The notes under the pieces: model-generated
What the model saw: only the letters and a program-made list of their open reading frames with translations
Database searches by the model: none
Told to the model about the DNA's origin: nothing
Made by a program: the position numbers and the translations under genes
Assembly: GCA_020627985.1 (NCBI GenBank)
Contig: JAHDFV010000010.1
Coordinates: forward strand, 1 to 33,544
Length of the DNA: 33,544 nt
Origin: Saprospiraceae bacterium
GTDB lineage: Bacteria; Bacteroidota; Bacteroidia; Chitinophagales; Saprospiraceae
Direction of reading: 5' to 3'
Shown here: one piece after another, positions 23,859-33,544 of the stretch
Layout of the letters: each line of letters begins with the position of its first letter
Position numbering within the stretch: position 1 is the first letter of the stretch

Positions 23859-26800
23859 ATGAGAGTTTTAATATACATAATTTTTATTTTGTTTTTACCT
23901 AACTTGGTAAATGGAACTAATGCGAATAACACACTACCCCCCGTAGAAAAACCATTACCTACGAATAAAATAAATCTCAATACATTTCTTGAATTATCAA
24001 AAGAAATCGAAGGAGAATTAGTTAAGGTTTCTAATGGAGTAGAGAAATCTCAAAATGGAGAAGAAGTAATTCCTCCTTCTAATGAATTACCCATTAAAGG
24101 CAAAAAGAAATTCTACTTTCCAGCAATTGATGATGAAATAGAAAAAAATACGGGAGAAGTAAAAGTTATGAATGGAGATGACCCAAATTTTTCTACTCAA
24201 TTTTTTGTTGAAATGGGAACAGGTGGTTATTCTGAAAAGATTCAAAAAGCTAGAAATGTGATGTCAAAAGCTAAAGATATTGCATCAATTGTTGCCTCTT
24301 TAAATGGAGAAAATTTATTAGAATTACCACTGTTAGTTGAAAAAGAAATTGGAAATATTACAACAAGAGTTGTATTTAATAAAATGGAATTATTTCCAGA
24401 ATATGCAGAAATAGAAATATTTGCTGGAGTAATAATACCACAAGAAGCAGGAGAAGAACCTTTAGAGTTGATGTTTGCAGCGGATGGAGTAAAATTTTCA
24501 AGTTCTGGGGGTTTTGTTGGAACAGCAACATTAGGTTTATTAGGTAATGTTGCTTTTGAATTAGGAGGATCTAACGCAAAAGTAGCTATAGTATTAAATG
24601 CATGGTCTCAATACGCCACACCATTTAATCCTGAAACGAATACAGGTACATATATTACTGTAGGTTGTGGCGGTGTTGAAGAATTTGGAATCGAAGCAGA
24701 TATAATATTTAGTAGAGAATGGCTAATACCCACTAATGATATGGGGGATACTATTCCAATTACAAATCCTGCAAACCCTCCTAGAGTAAAAGCACATTTT
24801 GCTACAAGAGTACAGGATTGGAATAATATGCTTTTTGAAAATATTTCCATTGATCATTTTGTTTTAGCTAAATATGATCAAATTAGCTTTTATGTTGGAA
24901 ATGCAAATATTGATTTAAGTGATTTAGCTAATCCTCAAACTTTAGAATTACCTAATGTCTATTATGATAATGGGACATACATTGGCCCTGGCGTACAAGG
25001 AAACATCCTAACTTGGAGAGGGGTTTATATTGAAATGGTAGAAATTACATTGCCCTCACCCTTTAAAAAAGATTGTGATGGTTATGGATATTTAGATTCA
25101 TTAGAAACAGATAATTCTTTAGAAGGATTAGCTCTAAATGAAAGCTTACAATTGAATCATAATGTACAAAATTATTATGATGATATTCATAAAATAAAAG
25201 GAGGACCTAGTGGAGAAGATTATTTTAAAATTCATCCAGATGAAATTCCAAAACCAAGCATTGATTCAAGTACACTCATTGTAACTTCAGCTGCAGAAAA
25301 ATGTAGAATTAAAGTTGGAGCCAAAGATTTATTCATTGATAATTCAGGGGTAACAGGTGAGTTTTATATTGTAGGAGAAGCTCCTTTGATCGGAGGAGGA
25401 AAAATGGACAGTAAATGGTCTTTCTCCTTAGATTCAGTTGCTATTAAAGTCGTTCAAAGTGATTTGGTTGGATTTGGTTTTGCGGGAGTAATAGGAATTC
25501 CAATATCTGACAATACCACACCTATACATTACGAAGGTTCAGTTGAAAAAATAACCAATGGAAATGATGTAAGTTATGATTACAGCTTTTATGCAGGGAT
25601 CGTTAAAAAAATGAAATTCCCCCTTTGGAAAGCAGCTGAAGTAGAATTATCTACTTTCACTTTAGGTGTGGCATATAACAGTGTTGAAGATGAATTTAAA
25701 CCTTCAGTTCGTTTGTCAGGTATTTTAAGAATTGGAAATCCTAATGATTTTGAGAGCAATTCAGCTGGAGAAATGTTGAAGGTTCCATCATTAAAATTCC
25801 ATAAGTTAGTTTTAAGTACTAACCCCAATAATTATTTTGATATAGAACAAGGAGGATATATTGAAATAAATACTGGACAGAGTGATGGCCAAGGGAAATT
25901 GGCTAATTTTCCAATTAAAATAGATAATATTTCTTTTACAAAAACAGGAGCAGAGACCTGCAAACTTGGATTTAATTTAAAATTAAATCTTATAGGAAAT
26001 AGTGATGGGGGAATATCAGGTGAAGGTACTTTTTATATCCATTCTAAATTATCATTAGATGGAAATGGAGCTCAAAAATGGGTATATGATAATTTTGAAT
26101 TTTCAGGCTGTACCATAGAAATTGATTTAGCAGCATTCAAAGGAACAGGAACAATCGCAATCTTCAAAGATCATGTAGAATATGGAACTGGTTTTTATGG
26201 AAAATTAGAAGCTACATTTTTAGCAAAAGAAGGGAATGATGCCAAGTTTAAATTAGAGGCTATGGCAGTATTCGGACGAAAAGAAACCTACCGATACTTT
26301 ATGGTAGATGCTTATGTGGGTGGACTTTTTGTACCCGTTTTTCCTACTCCAGCTACTCCAGCTACTAGTGTGCTGCATTTTAGTGGATTTGGTGGTGGAT
26401 TATTCTTCAAAATGCGACAAAATGGATGGGTAGATGGTCTTCCTCCAGTAGAAGGAGAAGATCCAGCTGAAAACGCAGGTCTACAAATTGTAGATACATC
26501 AGGTATAACATATAAACCAGATAATTCGACATTATTAGGGATTAAATTCTGTGTAGGTTTTGGGATTAAAAATGATGTAGGAGATGGAAAACTGACAGTT
26601 ATTGTTCGGTTTGGACCTGGTATGTCTCTCCAAAATATAATGTTCTGGGGTGTCTGTGATTTTATGTTAGATATAGATCATCCCATACCAACTGGAAAAT
26701 TTGAAGATAAGATTCCTCAAATGAAAGACTCTGAGGAAAAAATGCACAATGATGATGCAAAAGAAGCCCAAGAAGTAGAAAATAAAATATCTGCTAAAGT

Positions 26801-27647
26801 AGGAATAAGTTTTGATTTTGAAGATGGATTTGTTTTTCATGGTTATGCAGAAGTCTTTATGAATTTGCCTGATGTGGCAAACTTACAAGGAAGAGGAACC
26901 TTTGATTTATTAATTGGTGGAGGTGATTGGCATTTATTTGTTGGAGGTTATCCTGATGGATCTTTAGAAGTACCTGGATTTATGGATCCTGGTTCAATGG
27001 TGACTCTTTATCCAGTAAGTGCAGGACTAACTTATGCTGGTATTGACATTCAAGCAGATTTATATTTCTTATTGGGGACTGGTATTCCTGGTCCACCTCC
27101 CTTAGATCCAGAAGTCGCTGCCTTTTTTAATTCTAATGCTACAGATATAAATCCACCTGCAGAAAATGAAGAGGATCCTGTACAAGCACAAATGTATTGT
27201 GATGGGCGAAGCCCATTAAAAGCATCTGGTTTAGCATTCGGAACAAGTGCTAAGTTTAAACTCGTTGAAGAAAAAAGTGGATTGTTTGGGAGTTGTTTTC
27301 CTGGATATAAAGTCAATGTAAAAGGAGGAGTAGGCTTTAATGCTGCCTACCTCATGTATGGCAAAGGTGAACTCATATGTAGTGAAACAGGGGAACCCGC
27401 AGGGGGATTAAATGGATCAAGATTAACAGCTACTTTTTGGGCATTCTTAGAAACGAATGGTGGACATGTCTGTTGCATACCTATTCCAAATTTGGGGGTT
27501 GGATTAATGGCTGAATTTGATGGATTCAAACCAACATTTGTTCAAGCAACTGTAATTGTAAAAGTAGTCAAGAAGTTAAGATTTAAATTGCCATTAGGAA
27601 CAAAATGTGGATTCCCTTGTACGATGGTGACAGATTATGAAGATTAA
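23859..27647 (+). CDS. large beta-rich exported protein of the TANFOR locus
   Basis: This 1262-aa protein has a signal peptide (1-20, PNLVNG|TN) followed by a Pro/Asn-rich linker. The rest is almost entirely beta-strand-like, with recurring Gly-rich hairpins (GGFVGTATLGLLGNVAFELGG, LSGILRIG, GGISGEGTFYIHSKLSLDGN, and GKLEATFLAKEGNDAKFKLE). It looks like an extended beta-solenoid or barrel-like surface. The C-terminus has paired cysteines (GGHVCCIPIPNLGVG, TKCGFPCTMV). No family or catalytic motif is recognised and no T9SS sorting domain is visible at the end. It follows the candidate immunity gene by 68 bp and overlaps the next gene by 11 nt. I infer a structural component displayed at the surface with the TANFOR protein. 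Confidence 0.75.
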   Translation: MRVLIYIIFILFLPNLVNGTNANNTLPPVEKPLPTNKINLNTFLELSKEIEGELVKVSNGVEKSQNGEEVIPPSNELPIKGKKKFYFPAIDDEIEKNTGEVKVMNGDDPNFSTQFFVEMGTGGYSEKIQKARNVMSKAKDIASIVASLNGENLLELPLLVEKEIGNITTRVVFNKMELFPEYAEIEIFAGVIIPQEAGEEPLELMFAADGVKFSSSGGFVGTATLGLLGNVAFELGGSNAKVAIVLNAWSQYATPFNPETNTGTYITVGCGGVEEFGIEADIIFSREWLIPTNDMGDTIPITNPANPPRVKAHFATRVQDWNNMLFENISIDHFVLAKYDQISFYVGNANIDLSDLANPQTLELPNVYYDNGTYIGPGVQGNILTWRGVYIEMVEITLPSPFKKDCDGYGYLDSLETDNSLEGLALNESLQLNHNVQNYYDDIHKIKGGPSGEDYFKIHPDEIPKPSIDSSTLIVTSAAEKCRIKVGAKDLFIDNSGVTGEFYIVGEAPLIGGGKMDSKWSFSLDSVAIKVVQSDLVGFGFAGVIGIPISDNTTPIHYEGSVEKITNGNDVSYDYSFYAGIVKKMKFPLWKAAEVELSTFTLGVAYNSVEDEFKPSVRLSGILRIGNPNDFESNSAGEMLKVPSLKFHKLVLSTNPNNYFDIEQGGYIEINTGQSDGQGKLANFPIKIDNISFTKTGAETCKLGFNLKLNLIGNSDGGISGEGTFYIHSKLSLDGNGAQKWVYDNFEFSGCTIEIDLAAFKGTGTIAIFKDHVEYGTGFYGKLEATFLAKEGNDAKFKLEAMAVFGRKETYRYFMVDAYVGGLFVPVFPTPATPATSVLHFSGFGGGLFFKMRQNGWVDGLPPVEGEDPAENAGLQIVDTSGITYKPDNSTLLGIKFCVGFGIKNDVGDGKLTVIVRFGPGMSLQNIMFWGVCDFMLDIDHPIPTGKFEDKIPQMKDSEEKMHNDDAKEAQEVENKISAKVGISFDFEDGFVFHGYAEVFMNLPDVANLQGRGTFDLLIGGGDWHLFVGGYPDGSLEVPGFMDPGSMVTLYPVSAGLTYAGIDIQADLYFLLGTGIPGPPPLDPEVAAFFNSNATDINPPAENEEDPVQAQMYCDGRSPLKASGLAFGTSAKFKLVEEKSGLFGSCFPGYKVNVKGGVGFNAAYLMYGKGELICSETGEPAGGLNGSRLTATFWAFLETNGGHVCCIPIPNLGVGLMAEFDGFKPTFVQATVIVKVVKKLRFKLPLGTKCGFPCTMVTDYED

Positions 27648-29718
27648 GAGAATGGTAAGAAAATATTGGATATTAATTTTGATTTTATTTTGGATAGGTC
27701 CCTCTATTCAAGCTCAAATTGTATTGCCACAAACTATCATGGCGAAAGTCAAAGAAAAACAATTAAAAGTCAGATGGGAACCTCAGTCTAAATTAGAATG
27801 GGAACGTTCTAAAAAAGAAGGTTATACTATTGAAATTTATAAAGAAGATGGGGGATTAGTAGTAAAGGAAAATATAAAACCATTGCCAAGAGATCAATGG
27901 AGCAAATACATTGAAGGAAAAACACCAACAATGGCGGATTTCTACAATGGTGCTGTGAATTTAATTTATGCAGATCGATCTGAATTAAATGACTTAGAAG
28001 AAATCGTAGATAGTGAAAATAAAAAAGAAGCAGTAGATTCTTTACAACTAGGACTGGTTTTATATTCAAGTACCTATAAATTTGAAATTTGTGAACTTTC
28101 AGGATTAGGATATAAAACTAAATTAGAAGATTATGGAATTTATAGAATTAAAGTTTACGTAGGAACAGATGTATCTTCTGCTCAAGAAATTACTATTAAA
28201 TCGGAACGATTTTTAAAGGCTACAGGCATTCCTAAAATGGATGCAGAATTTGGAAATAGAGTAGTGCGTTTATCCTTTTTGTCTAAAGAATTTCAAAACA
28301 TTTATTTCGGATATTTTATAGACATTTCTGAAGATAATAATAGATATAAACGACTAAATGAAATGCCATTCGTAAATACAATGGATGATATAGAAGGTTT
28401 AGATGAAGCATTTCCAATAAAACACGTAGATACTCTTCAACAAAATTATAAAACCTATTGGTTTCGATTAAAAGGGATGGATTATTTCGGTGATGTTTCC
28501 TTTAAATTTTCAACAGTCAGTGGTTACGGTTTCGATTTAATTCGAAAGCCACCAATTATTTATCATACAGATCAAACACAAGATAATAAGGGATTAATTC
28601 AATGGAGAGCAGATAAAAAAGATGAACGGTTGATTCAAGAATATCAAGTGCATAGAGCAGATAGTATGAAAGGGGAATTTATTCCAGTTATGACAGAAAT
28701 TTCTCCCTCAGATCGGGAAGTAAAAATACCTTTAACTGCGAAAAAGAATTATTTCAAAATAGTGATGAAACCAAAGGATGGCAGAAATATATCTAGTCAA
28801 GTATTATATATCATGGGGCAAGATTTAGAGCCTCCTGAAACGCCAACTGGTTTTACAGGGACAATAGATACAGCAGGAATTGTAACATTAACTTGGAATA
28901 AAAATAAAGAGGATGACCTTTGGGGTTATAAATTATTTGAATCCAATAGAAAAACAGATGAATTTACGGTGATGACACATTCACCAATTCCAGATACTAT
29001 TATCACAGATACAATAAATTTAAGAACCATTAAAAAAGAAATCTATTATCAAATGATTGCGGTAGATGATAGAAATAATAGATCTCCTTTTACTGAAATT
29101 CTAACGATAGAATTACCAGATAAAATGCCTCCAGATTATCCAGTTATTCGAAAAATATCTTTTGATGGTAAACAAATTCTTTTAGAATGGATGGAGAGTG
29201 GAAGTGATGATGTAGCAAGTTATTCTATTTATAAAAGAGATATTAATAATAAGGATGCTTCTTGGTCTTTAATACAAGAATTTTCAGTTTCTGATTCTTT
29301 AGGAATCTATATTGACGAAGAATTTCAATACGAATCTCAATATGCTTATATCATGACTGCGACAGATGAATCAGGCTTAGATTCCGAACCTTCTCCCTAC
29401 CAAAAAGTATTTACCAAAAAACCAAAAGCTTTATTTAAAGATGGTATAAAAAGTATTGAAGTAGATATTAATAAGAAGAAAAAAACGGCAAAAATAATTT
29501 GGGAATTAAAGGAAAAGGAAAAAATAAAAGAATTAATGATTTATAGAGGAAAGTCTGAAAAAGAAGTGTCATTATGGAAAATTATTGATCCTGATCCTAA
29601 TTATTTACAAGTTGAAAATTTAAAGAAAAAAACCCCAATGTTTTACTTTATTAAACCCATATATTTTGAGGGTGATTTAAGTAAATCAAGTAAAGCGATT
29701 AAAGTAGAAATAAAATAG
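27637..29718 (+). CDS. fibronectin type III-like exported protein
   Basis: This 693-aa protein begins with a signal peptide (about 1-26, GPSIQA|Q). From about residue 300 it is built of fibronectin type III-like domains: about 304-397 (LIQWRADKKDERLIQEYQVH), 398-497 (PPETPTGFTGTI, VTLTWNKNKEDDLWGYKLFE), 498-594 (ILLEWMESGSDDVASYSIYK, YIMTATDESGLDSEPSPY) and a less typical last one (595-693, AKIIWELKEKEK). Residues 27-300 are a mixed region starting LPQTIMAKVKEKQLKVRWEP, itself likely a divergent fibronectin fold. No enzyme motif or sorting domain is seen. The start overlaps the previous gene by 11 nt; a second ATG five codons in (27652) is a possible alternative. Probably a structural or adhesive partner of the locus. 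Confidence 0.8.
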   Translation: MKIKRMVRKYWILILILFWIGPSIQAQIVLPQTIMAKVKEKQLKVRWEPQSKLEWERSKKEGYTIEIYKEDGGLVVKENIKPLPRDQWSKYIEGKTPTMADFYNGAVNLIYADRSELNDLEEIVDSENKKEAVDSLQLGLVLYSSTYKFEICELSGLGYKTKLEDYGIYRIKVYVGTDVSSAQEITIKSERFLKATGIPKMDAEFGNRVVRLSFLSKEFQNIYFGYFIDISEDNNRYKRLNEMPFVNTMDDIEGLDEAFPIKHVDTLQQNYKTYWFRLKGMDYFGDVSFKFSTVSGYGFDLIRKPPIIYHTDQTQDNKGLIQWRADKKDERLIQEYQVHRADSMKGEFIPVMTEISPSDREVKIPLTAKKNYFKIVMKPKDGRNISSQVLYIMGQDLEPPETPTGFTGTIDTAGIVTLTWNKNKEDDLWGYKLFESNRKTDEFTVMTHSPIPDTIITDTINLRTIKKEIYYQMIAVDDRNNRSPFTEILTIELPDKMPPDYPVIRKISFDGKQILLEWMESGSDDVASYSIYKRDINNKDASWSLIQEFSVSDSLGIYIDEEFQYESQYAYIMTATDESGLDSEPSPYQKVFTKKPKALFKDGIKSIEVDINKKKKTAKIIWELKEKEKIKELMIYRGKSEKEVSLWKIIDPDPNYLQVENLKKKTPMFYFIKPIYFEGDLSKSSKAIKVEIK

Positions 29719-29734
29719 TCTAGTACTAAAATAG

Positions 29735-29752
29735 TTTTCAGTCAACTGAAAA
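29735..29752 (+). repeat. short hairpin before the adhesin gene
   Basis: TTTTCAG and its complement (29735-29741/29746-29752) enclose a TCAA loop in the 47-bp gap between the 693-aa gene and the last gene. No T-run follows, so it may be an intercistronic processing or attenuation hairpin. An AAAAGGA ribosome site lies just after it (29754-29760). Confidence 0.35.
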
Positions 29753-29765
29753 TAAAAGGATACGT

Positions 29766-32700
29766 ATGAAAACGAGAACAAAACAAAATTCAATATTAAG
29801 GTATTGTAAAAGCTTAGCTTTTACAACATTCTTTTTGGTTTTCTTTATTCATACTTCGATGGCCAAAAATCATAATGACAAAATAAATAATCTTTTCATA
29901 GTTAATTCAAATGTAGATAAAGGAGATGATAATATTGGTGATGGAATATGTTTAGATGATTCAGGAAATTGTACACTAAGAGCAGCAATAGAAGAAGCAA
30001 ACGCCTCAGGTGGAATTACTGAAATTCAATTTGCTGTACCAGGAGCAAGTCCGCATTTATTTATTTTAAAAACACCACTCCCTATTATTGAAGAAACAGT
30101 TGAAATTGATGGAACAACTCAAGGAGGAACTATAGGTGATTTAGAAGTGGGGACATCATCCAGTGGTAATAATTGGGATATGCGAATTATAATTGAAGGA
30201 AGTATTATTCCTTCAAACGAAGTTTTTGGTTTTGATAATAATGCATCTAATTCTTTTATTAAAGGATTAGTCATTCAAGGTGTTGCTGCAACAAGATTAA
30301 TAGACATAAATCCTAATTTATCAAACATTACAATTGAAGATAATTTTTTGAACATGAACGCCAATGGAACAAATGCTGTTGGTACAGCGAGTATAGGTGT
30401 TCAGGTTAGTGGTGGTTGTACGGATATTGAAATTGTAAATAATGTTATAAATTCCTGCTCTGTCAAATCAATTGATGTTCTACAAGCAAATGGAGAATCA
30501 TTAGTCCAAAATATTTTAATTTCAGATAATTTTATTGGAACAGATAAATCTGGTTTTACCAATGTTGGTATTTCTGGATCGGCAGGTATTTATATGGATG
30601 CATCCTACATTGATTTAGATGTAACAGGGAATTTATTAACAGGAAATTCTAGTGGTTATTTTAATAATCATTCTAATTCGCCGCAAAGTAATTTATATTT
30701 TAATAATAATTATGTAGGAGTTGATGTTTTAGGAGAAATAGCTTCTGGAATGGGGAATGCAAGTGTGGGAGTTACTGTTGTTGATAATGAAACAGGCCTT
30801 GGAGAAATTAGTGATAATATTATTGGAAATAATAACAATGGAATTATCATTCAATCCGAAAACATAACTTTTAATAATAACTGGATAGGAATTAATCCTT
30901 CAGGAATTAATATTGGAAATATCGGAAATGGTGTGGCTATTTTGAATTCTAACAATATCACTTGTAATAACAATAATGTTGAAAATAATGATTCTGGAAT
31001 TACTGTGTCAGGAGGTACAGGATTATATTTAGATAATAATGTAATTAGTAATAATGGAGCCACAGGATTGTCTTTCAATAATACCAATACAATTATTTGT
31101 AGTAATGCAACAATTAATGATAATTCAAACAGAGGATTAGTTTTTGCAACATGTACGGATATTAATTTATTTAATACAGATGTAAATGATAATGGTGATT
31201 ATGGATTATATTTTGCGAATTGTTCTGATGGAACTGTTACGGATGTTTATACCATTGGTAATTTAGATATTGGCTGTAATATTTTGTCTTCTTCAAACAT
31301 AGATTTCAATAATTTAATTTCACAAAGCAATAATAATTATGGTGTCAATTGTCAAACATCAGGTACACATTGTGAGGACTTAGTTTTTTATAATTGTACC
31401 ATTTCTAATAATTTGTCAGTAGGAGTAAGAGTTGGTACACTAACAGAAAAAAATATAACATTTACGAATTCTTTTATTTACGATAATTTTGGTTACAACC
31501 TTTCTCTTTTCGGTACAAATACACTCTTGGATAATTGTGAAATTTATACCACTAATTCTTCCAATGTTTATATTGGAGGAAATAATGTACAGATATATAA
31601 TTCTTCCATTTATGATGCCAACGATGAAGGTATTCTAATTGCAAATACCAATAGAGCTAGAATAGTAAGTAATGATATTTATAATAATGGAAACAATGGT
31701 ATAAAAATTTCAAATACAGACTCCGTTTATATGTTGAATAATTCAACATATGATAATGGTTTGATTGGAATTGAATTAGATCAAACTTCAAATAATAGTA
31801 TTCCAATTCCAATTTTAAATGCTGTAAATTCAACACAAGTTGATGGTACGTTAATCGGCTATTTACCAAACACAACATATTTTTTACAATTCTTTAAAAC
31901 TAATAATTTAGCTTTAAATGATAAAGAAGGTGAAACATATATTAATGGAGTTTCTGTAACAACAGATGCTAATGGATATCATTCATTCACACACACCATT
32001 CCTACTCCTTTATTAAGTACAGAAACCTTGACATTTACCGCTACTGAATTAGGGATAGAAATTTATATAAGAACTTCAGAATATTCTAGGAATTGTGATC
32101 CTGTTACACCAACTATTTCTGGTGCAACAGAATTATGTGAAGGACAAACAACAACTCTTTCGGTTGTACAAACATATGATCAATATCTATGGTCTGATGG
32201 TTCTAATGATCCAACTATCGATGTTTCTGTTGGGACTTATACAGTAACAGTTACGGAATCGGATGGATGTACAGGTTCTGCAGAACATATCATTAATGAT
32301 TTGCCACCTGCAACAATTAATATTACTGGAGATACGATTTTATGTTATGGAGAAACCACCACACTTACAGCATCAGGAGGAAATTCTTATACATGGAATA
32401 CAGGATCAAATTCTCCTACAATTTCTGTAAATACTAATTCACTGCCTTCTGGAACATCTTATGTATTGCAAAAAACATTAATACTTGATACCTCGAATGA
32501 TAATAATGTAGGATTAGATCAAATTATTACAGATCAAAATACATATCAATGGGCCATTGGTGCAGTTCAATTTGTTCCAGAAAATATTACGAATATAGAG
32601 GCTGAATTTAATGCTTTAGGAATAGGTAATTTTGATATAATTTATTTCAATTGGCATCCTGATCAAATCAATGCAGATATTTATATTATTGTTACTAATC

Positions 32701-33544
32701 CAACGGAAGAAGTTCAAATTCTTTCTTGGTGGAATGAAGGTGATTTTAGAAATGAATCCTTTGAAGAAGAATCTTTTTCTACAACTGTTTATACAGTAAC
32801 AATTACTGATAATAATGGTTGTACCAATAGCAAAAATATAGGGGTTCATGTTTATGAAAATCCTACAGCAATAATCTCTGGTAATACAGAAACTTGCCCA
32901 GGTGTTAAATCCCTTTTAACAGCTTCCACTACAGATACAAATATACCAATTACTTACGATTGGGGAAATGGAATAATCCAACAAACAATTTCTGTAACAA
33001 CAGGAACATTCACTGTTACTGTAACGAATGGAGTGGGTTGCACAAGTACCGCTGAACACACTGTTACAGAAAATTCTAATTCTATTGGAGATGAAATGTA
33101 TATAGGTTGTGAAGGTGATGGTTATGAGGTAAATGTAAATGGCATTCTGTATAATGAAATCAATCCATCAGGTACAGAAATATTAACTAACTATTTAGGT
33201 TGTGATTCCACCGTAACGATCAATTTGATATACTATCCTCATAGTATTGGAACAGAATATTATTTAGGTTGTGAGGGAGATGGTTATGAAGTAAATGTAA
33301 ATGGACAAACGTATAATGAAACCAATCCATCAGGTACGCAAGTACTAACAAATGCCAATGGTTGTGATAGTATTGTTTCAATAGATTTGACTTATAATTT
33401 TAATAGTTCCTGGAAAGAAGTTTATGTTGGTTGTGAAGACGATGGATATTCAATAATTGTGAATGGACAAACCTATAATGAAACAAATAGTTCAGGAATA
33501 GAAATCTTAAGTAATTATTTAGGCTGTGATTCAACAGTTACAAT
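29766..33544 (+). CDS. CSLREA / parallel beta-helix / Ig-like repeat adhesin (partial, runs off the right edge)
   Basis: The frame is open from the ATG at 29766 to the end of the window (1259 complete codons, no stop) and is preceded by AAAAGGA. Residues 1-36 are a signal peptide with a long n-region (SLAFTTFFLVFFIHTSMA). Residues about 50-85 are a CSLREA-type module (GDGICLDD, NCTLRAAIEEANA). About 85-690 is Asn/Gly/Ile-rich with repeated NN-I-x-x-N strands, a right-handed parallel beta-helix. Ig/PKD-like domains start near 780, 846 and 1032 (ISGATELCEGQTTTLSV, ITGDTILCYGETTTLTASGG). From about 1105 on come 54-residue repeats (GCEGDGYEVNVNGQTYNE ... GCDSTVT). This architecture is that of a Bacteroidota surface adhesin, and its missing C-terminus may carry a T9SS or gliding-type sorting domain. 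Confidence 0.9.
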   Translation, partial: MKTRTKQNSILRYCKSLAFTTFFLVFFIHTSMAKNHNDKINNLFIVNSNVDKGDDNIGDGICLDDSGNCTLRAAIEEANASGGITEIQFAVPGASPHLFILKTPLPIIEETVEIDGTTQGGTIGDLEVGTSSSGNNWDMRIIIEGSIIPSNEVFGFDNNASNSFIKGLVIQGVAATRLIDINPNLSNITIEDNFLNMNANGTNAVGTASIGVQVSGGCTDIEIVNNVINSCSVKSIDVLQANGESLVQNILISDNFIGTDKSGFTNVGISGSAGIYMDASYIDLDVTGNLLTGNSSGYFNNHSNSPQSNLYFNNNYVGVDVLGEIASGMGNASVGVTVVDNETGLGEISDNIIGNNNNGIIIQSENITFNNNWIGINPSGINIGNIGNGVAILNSNNITCNNNNVENNDSGITVSGGTGLYLDNNVISNNGATGLSFNNTNTIICSNATINDNSNRGLVFATCTDINLFNTDVNDNGDYGLYFANCSDGTVTDVYTIGNLDIGCNILSSSNIDFNNLISQSNNNYGVNCQTSGTHCEDLVFYNCTISNNLSVGVRVGTLTEKNITFTNSFIYDNFGYNLSLFGTNTLLDNCEIYTTNSSNVYIGGNNVQIYNSSIYDANDEGILIANTNRARIVSNDIYNNGNNGIKISNTDSVYMLNNSTYDNGLIGIELDQTSNNSIPIPILNAVNSTQVDGTLIGYLPNTTYFLQFFKTNNLALNDKEGETYINGVSVTTDANGYHSFTHTIPTPLLSTETLTFTATELGIEIYIRTSEYSRNCDPVTPTISGATELCEGQTTTLSVVQTYDQYLWSDGSNDPTIDVSVGTYTVTVTESDGCTGSAEHIINDLPPATINITGDTILCYGETTTLTASGGNSYTWNTGSNSPTISVNTNSLPSGTSYVLQKTLILDTSNDNNVGLDQIITDQNTYQWAIGAVQFVPENITNIEAEFNALGIGNFDIIYFNWHPDQINADIYIIVTNPTEEVQILSWWNEGDFRNESFEEESFSTTVYTVTITDNNGCTNSKNIGVHVYENPTAIISGNTETCPGVKSLLTASTTDTNIPITYDWGNGIIQQTISVTTGTFTVTVTNGVGCTSTAEHTVTENSNSIGDEMYIGCEGDGYEVNVNGILYNEINPSGTEILTNYLGCDSTVTINLIYYPHSIGTEYYLGCEGDGYEVNVNGQTYNETNPSGTQVLTNANGCDSIVSIDLTYNFNSSWKEVYVGCEDDGYSIIVNGQTYNETNSSGIEILSNYLGCDSTVT
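33082..33544 (+). repeat. 162-bp tandem repeats in the adhesin gene
   Basis: The GGTTGTGA motif recurs at 33105, 33267 and 33429, exactly 162 bp (54 codons) apart, giving two full units and a third cut by the window edge. The units share GCExDGY, VNVNGQTYNE, NPSGT and GCDS. The array probably continues to the right. Confidence 0.88.

Overview
The window is very AT-rich and reads as Bacteroidota, most likely a Saprospiraceae-type marine bacterium. The reasons are signal peptides followed by huge beta-rich surface proteins, the Cys/Asp modules of the CDDGDPCTxNDxxDxxCxCxG type typical of that family, a TANFOR-type N-terminus, GCDSTVT-type repeats, and -7 boxes of the form TAnnTTTG. No rRNA or tRNA gene, IS element or CRISPR array was seen by eye.

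The left third (227-9831) lies entirely on the minus strand. From right to left it holds: a lipoprotein peroxiredoxin and a 2-keto-4-pentenoate hydratase-type enzyme (8042-9831); a plasmid maintenance core made of a phased GTAAATA array that looks like a centromere (7823-8049), ParA and a ribbon-helix-helix partner (6790-7767), a 0.9-kb iteron origin (5840-6728), a Rep_3-family initiator (4262-5761) and a KilA-N protein (3364-4215); and then, beyond a good terminator (3151-3188), an SDR / flavin reductase / SRPBCC cluster (1327-3052) and an unknown exported protein (227-1282). The window is therefore probably part of a large plasmid or chromid, or an integrated one.

The right two thirds (10231-33544) is one long plus-strand gene train whose products nearly all carry signal peptides: an outer-membrane beta-barrel (585 aa), a 2381-aa TANFOR / fibronectin / thrombospondin-3-like protein, a 1359-aa exported protein whose C-terminus looks like an EndoU-family RNase toxin, a 186-aa cytosolic protein placed like its immunity partner, a 1262-aa beta-rich exported protein, a 693-aa fibronectin-type protein, and a CSLREA / beta-helix / Ig-like / 54-aa-repeat adhesin that runs off the right edge. 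Most of the genes overlap or nearly touch.

My best candidate for an undescribed system is this train: a plasmid-borne, surface-assembled toxin-display or delivery locus built on a TANFOR protein and its own beta-barrel, with an EndoU-like effector and immunity gene embedded in the middle. The individual domain calls come from reading the sequence and recalled family patterns. The system-level interpretation is inference.
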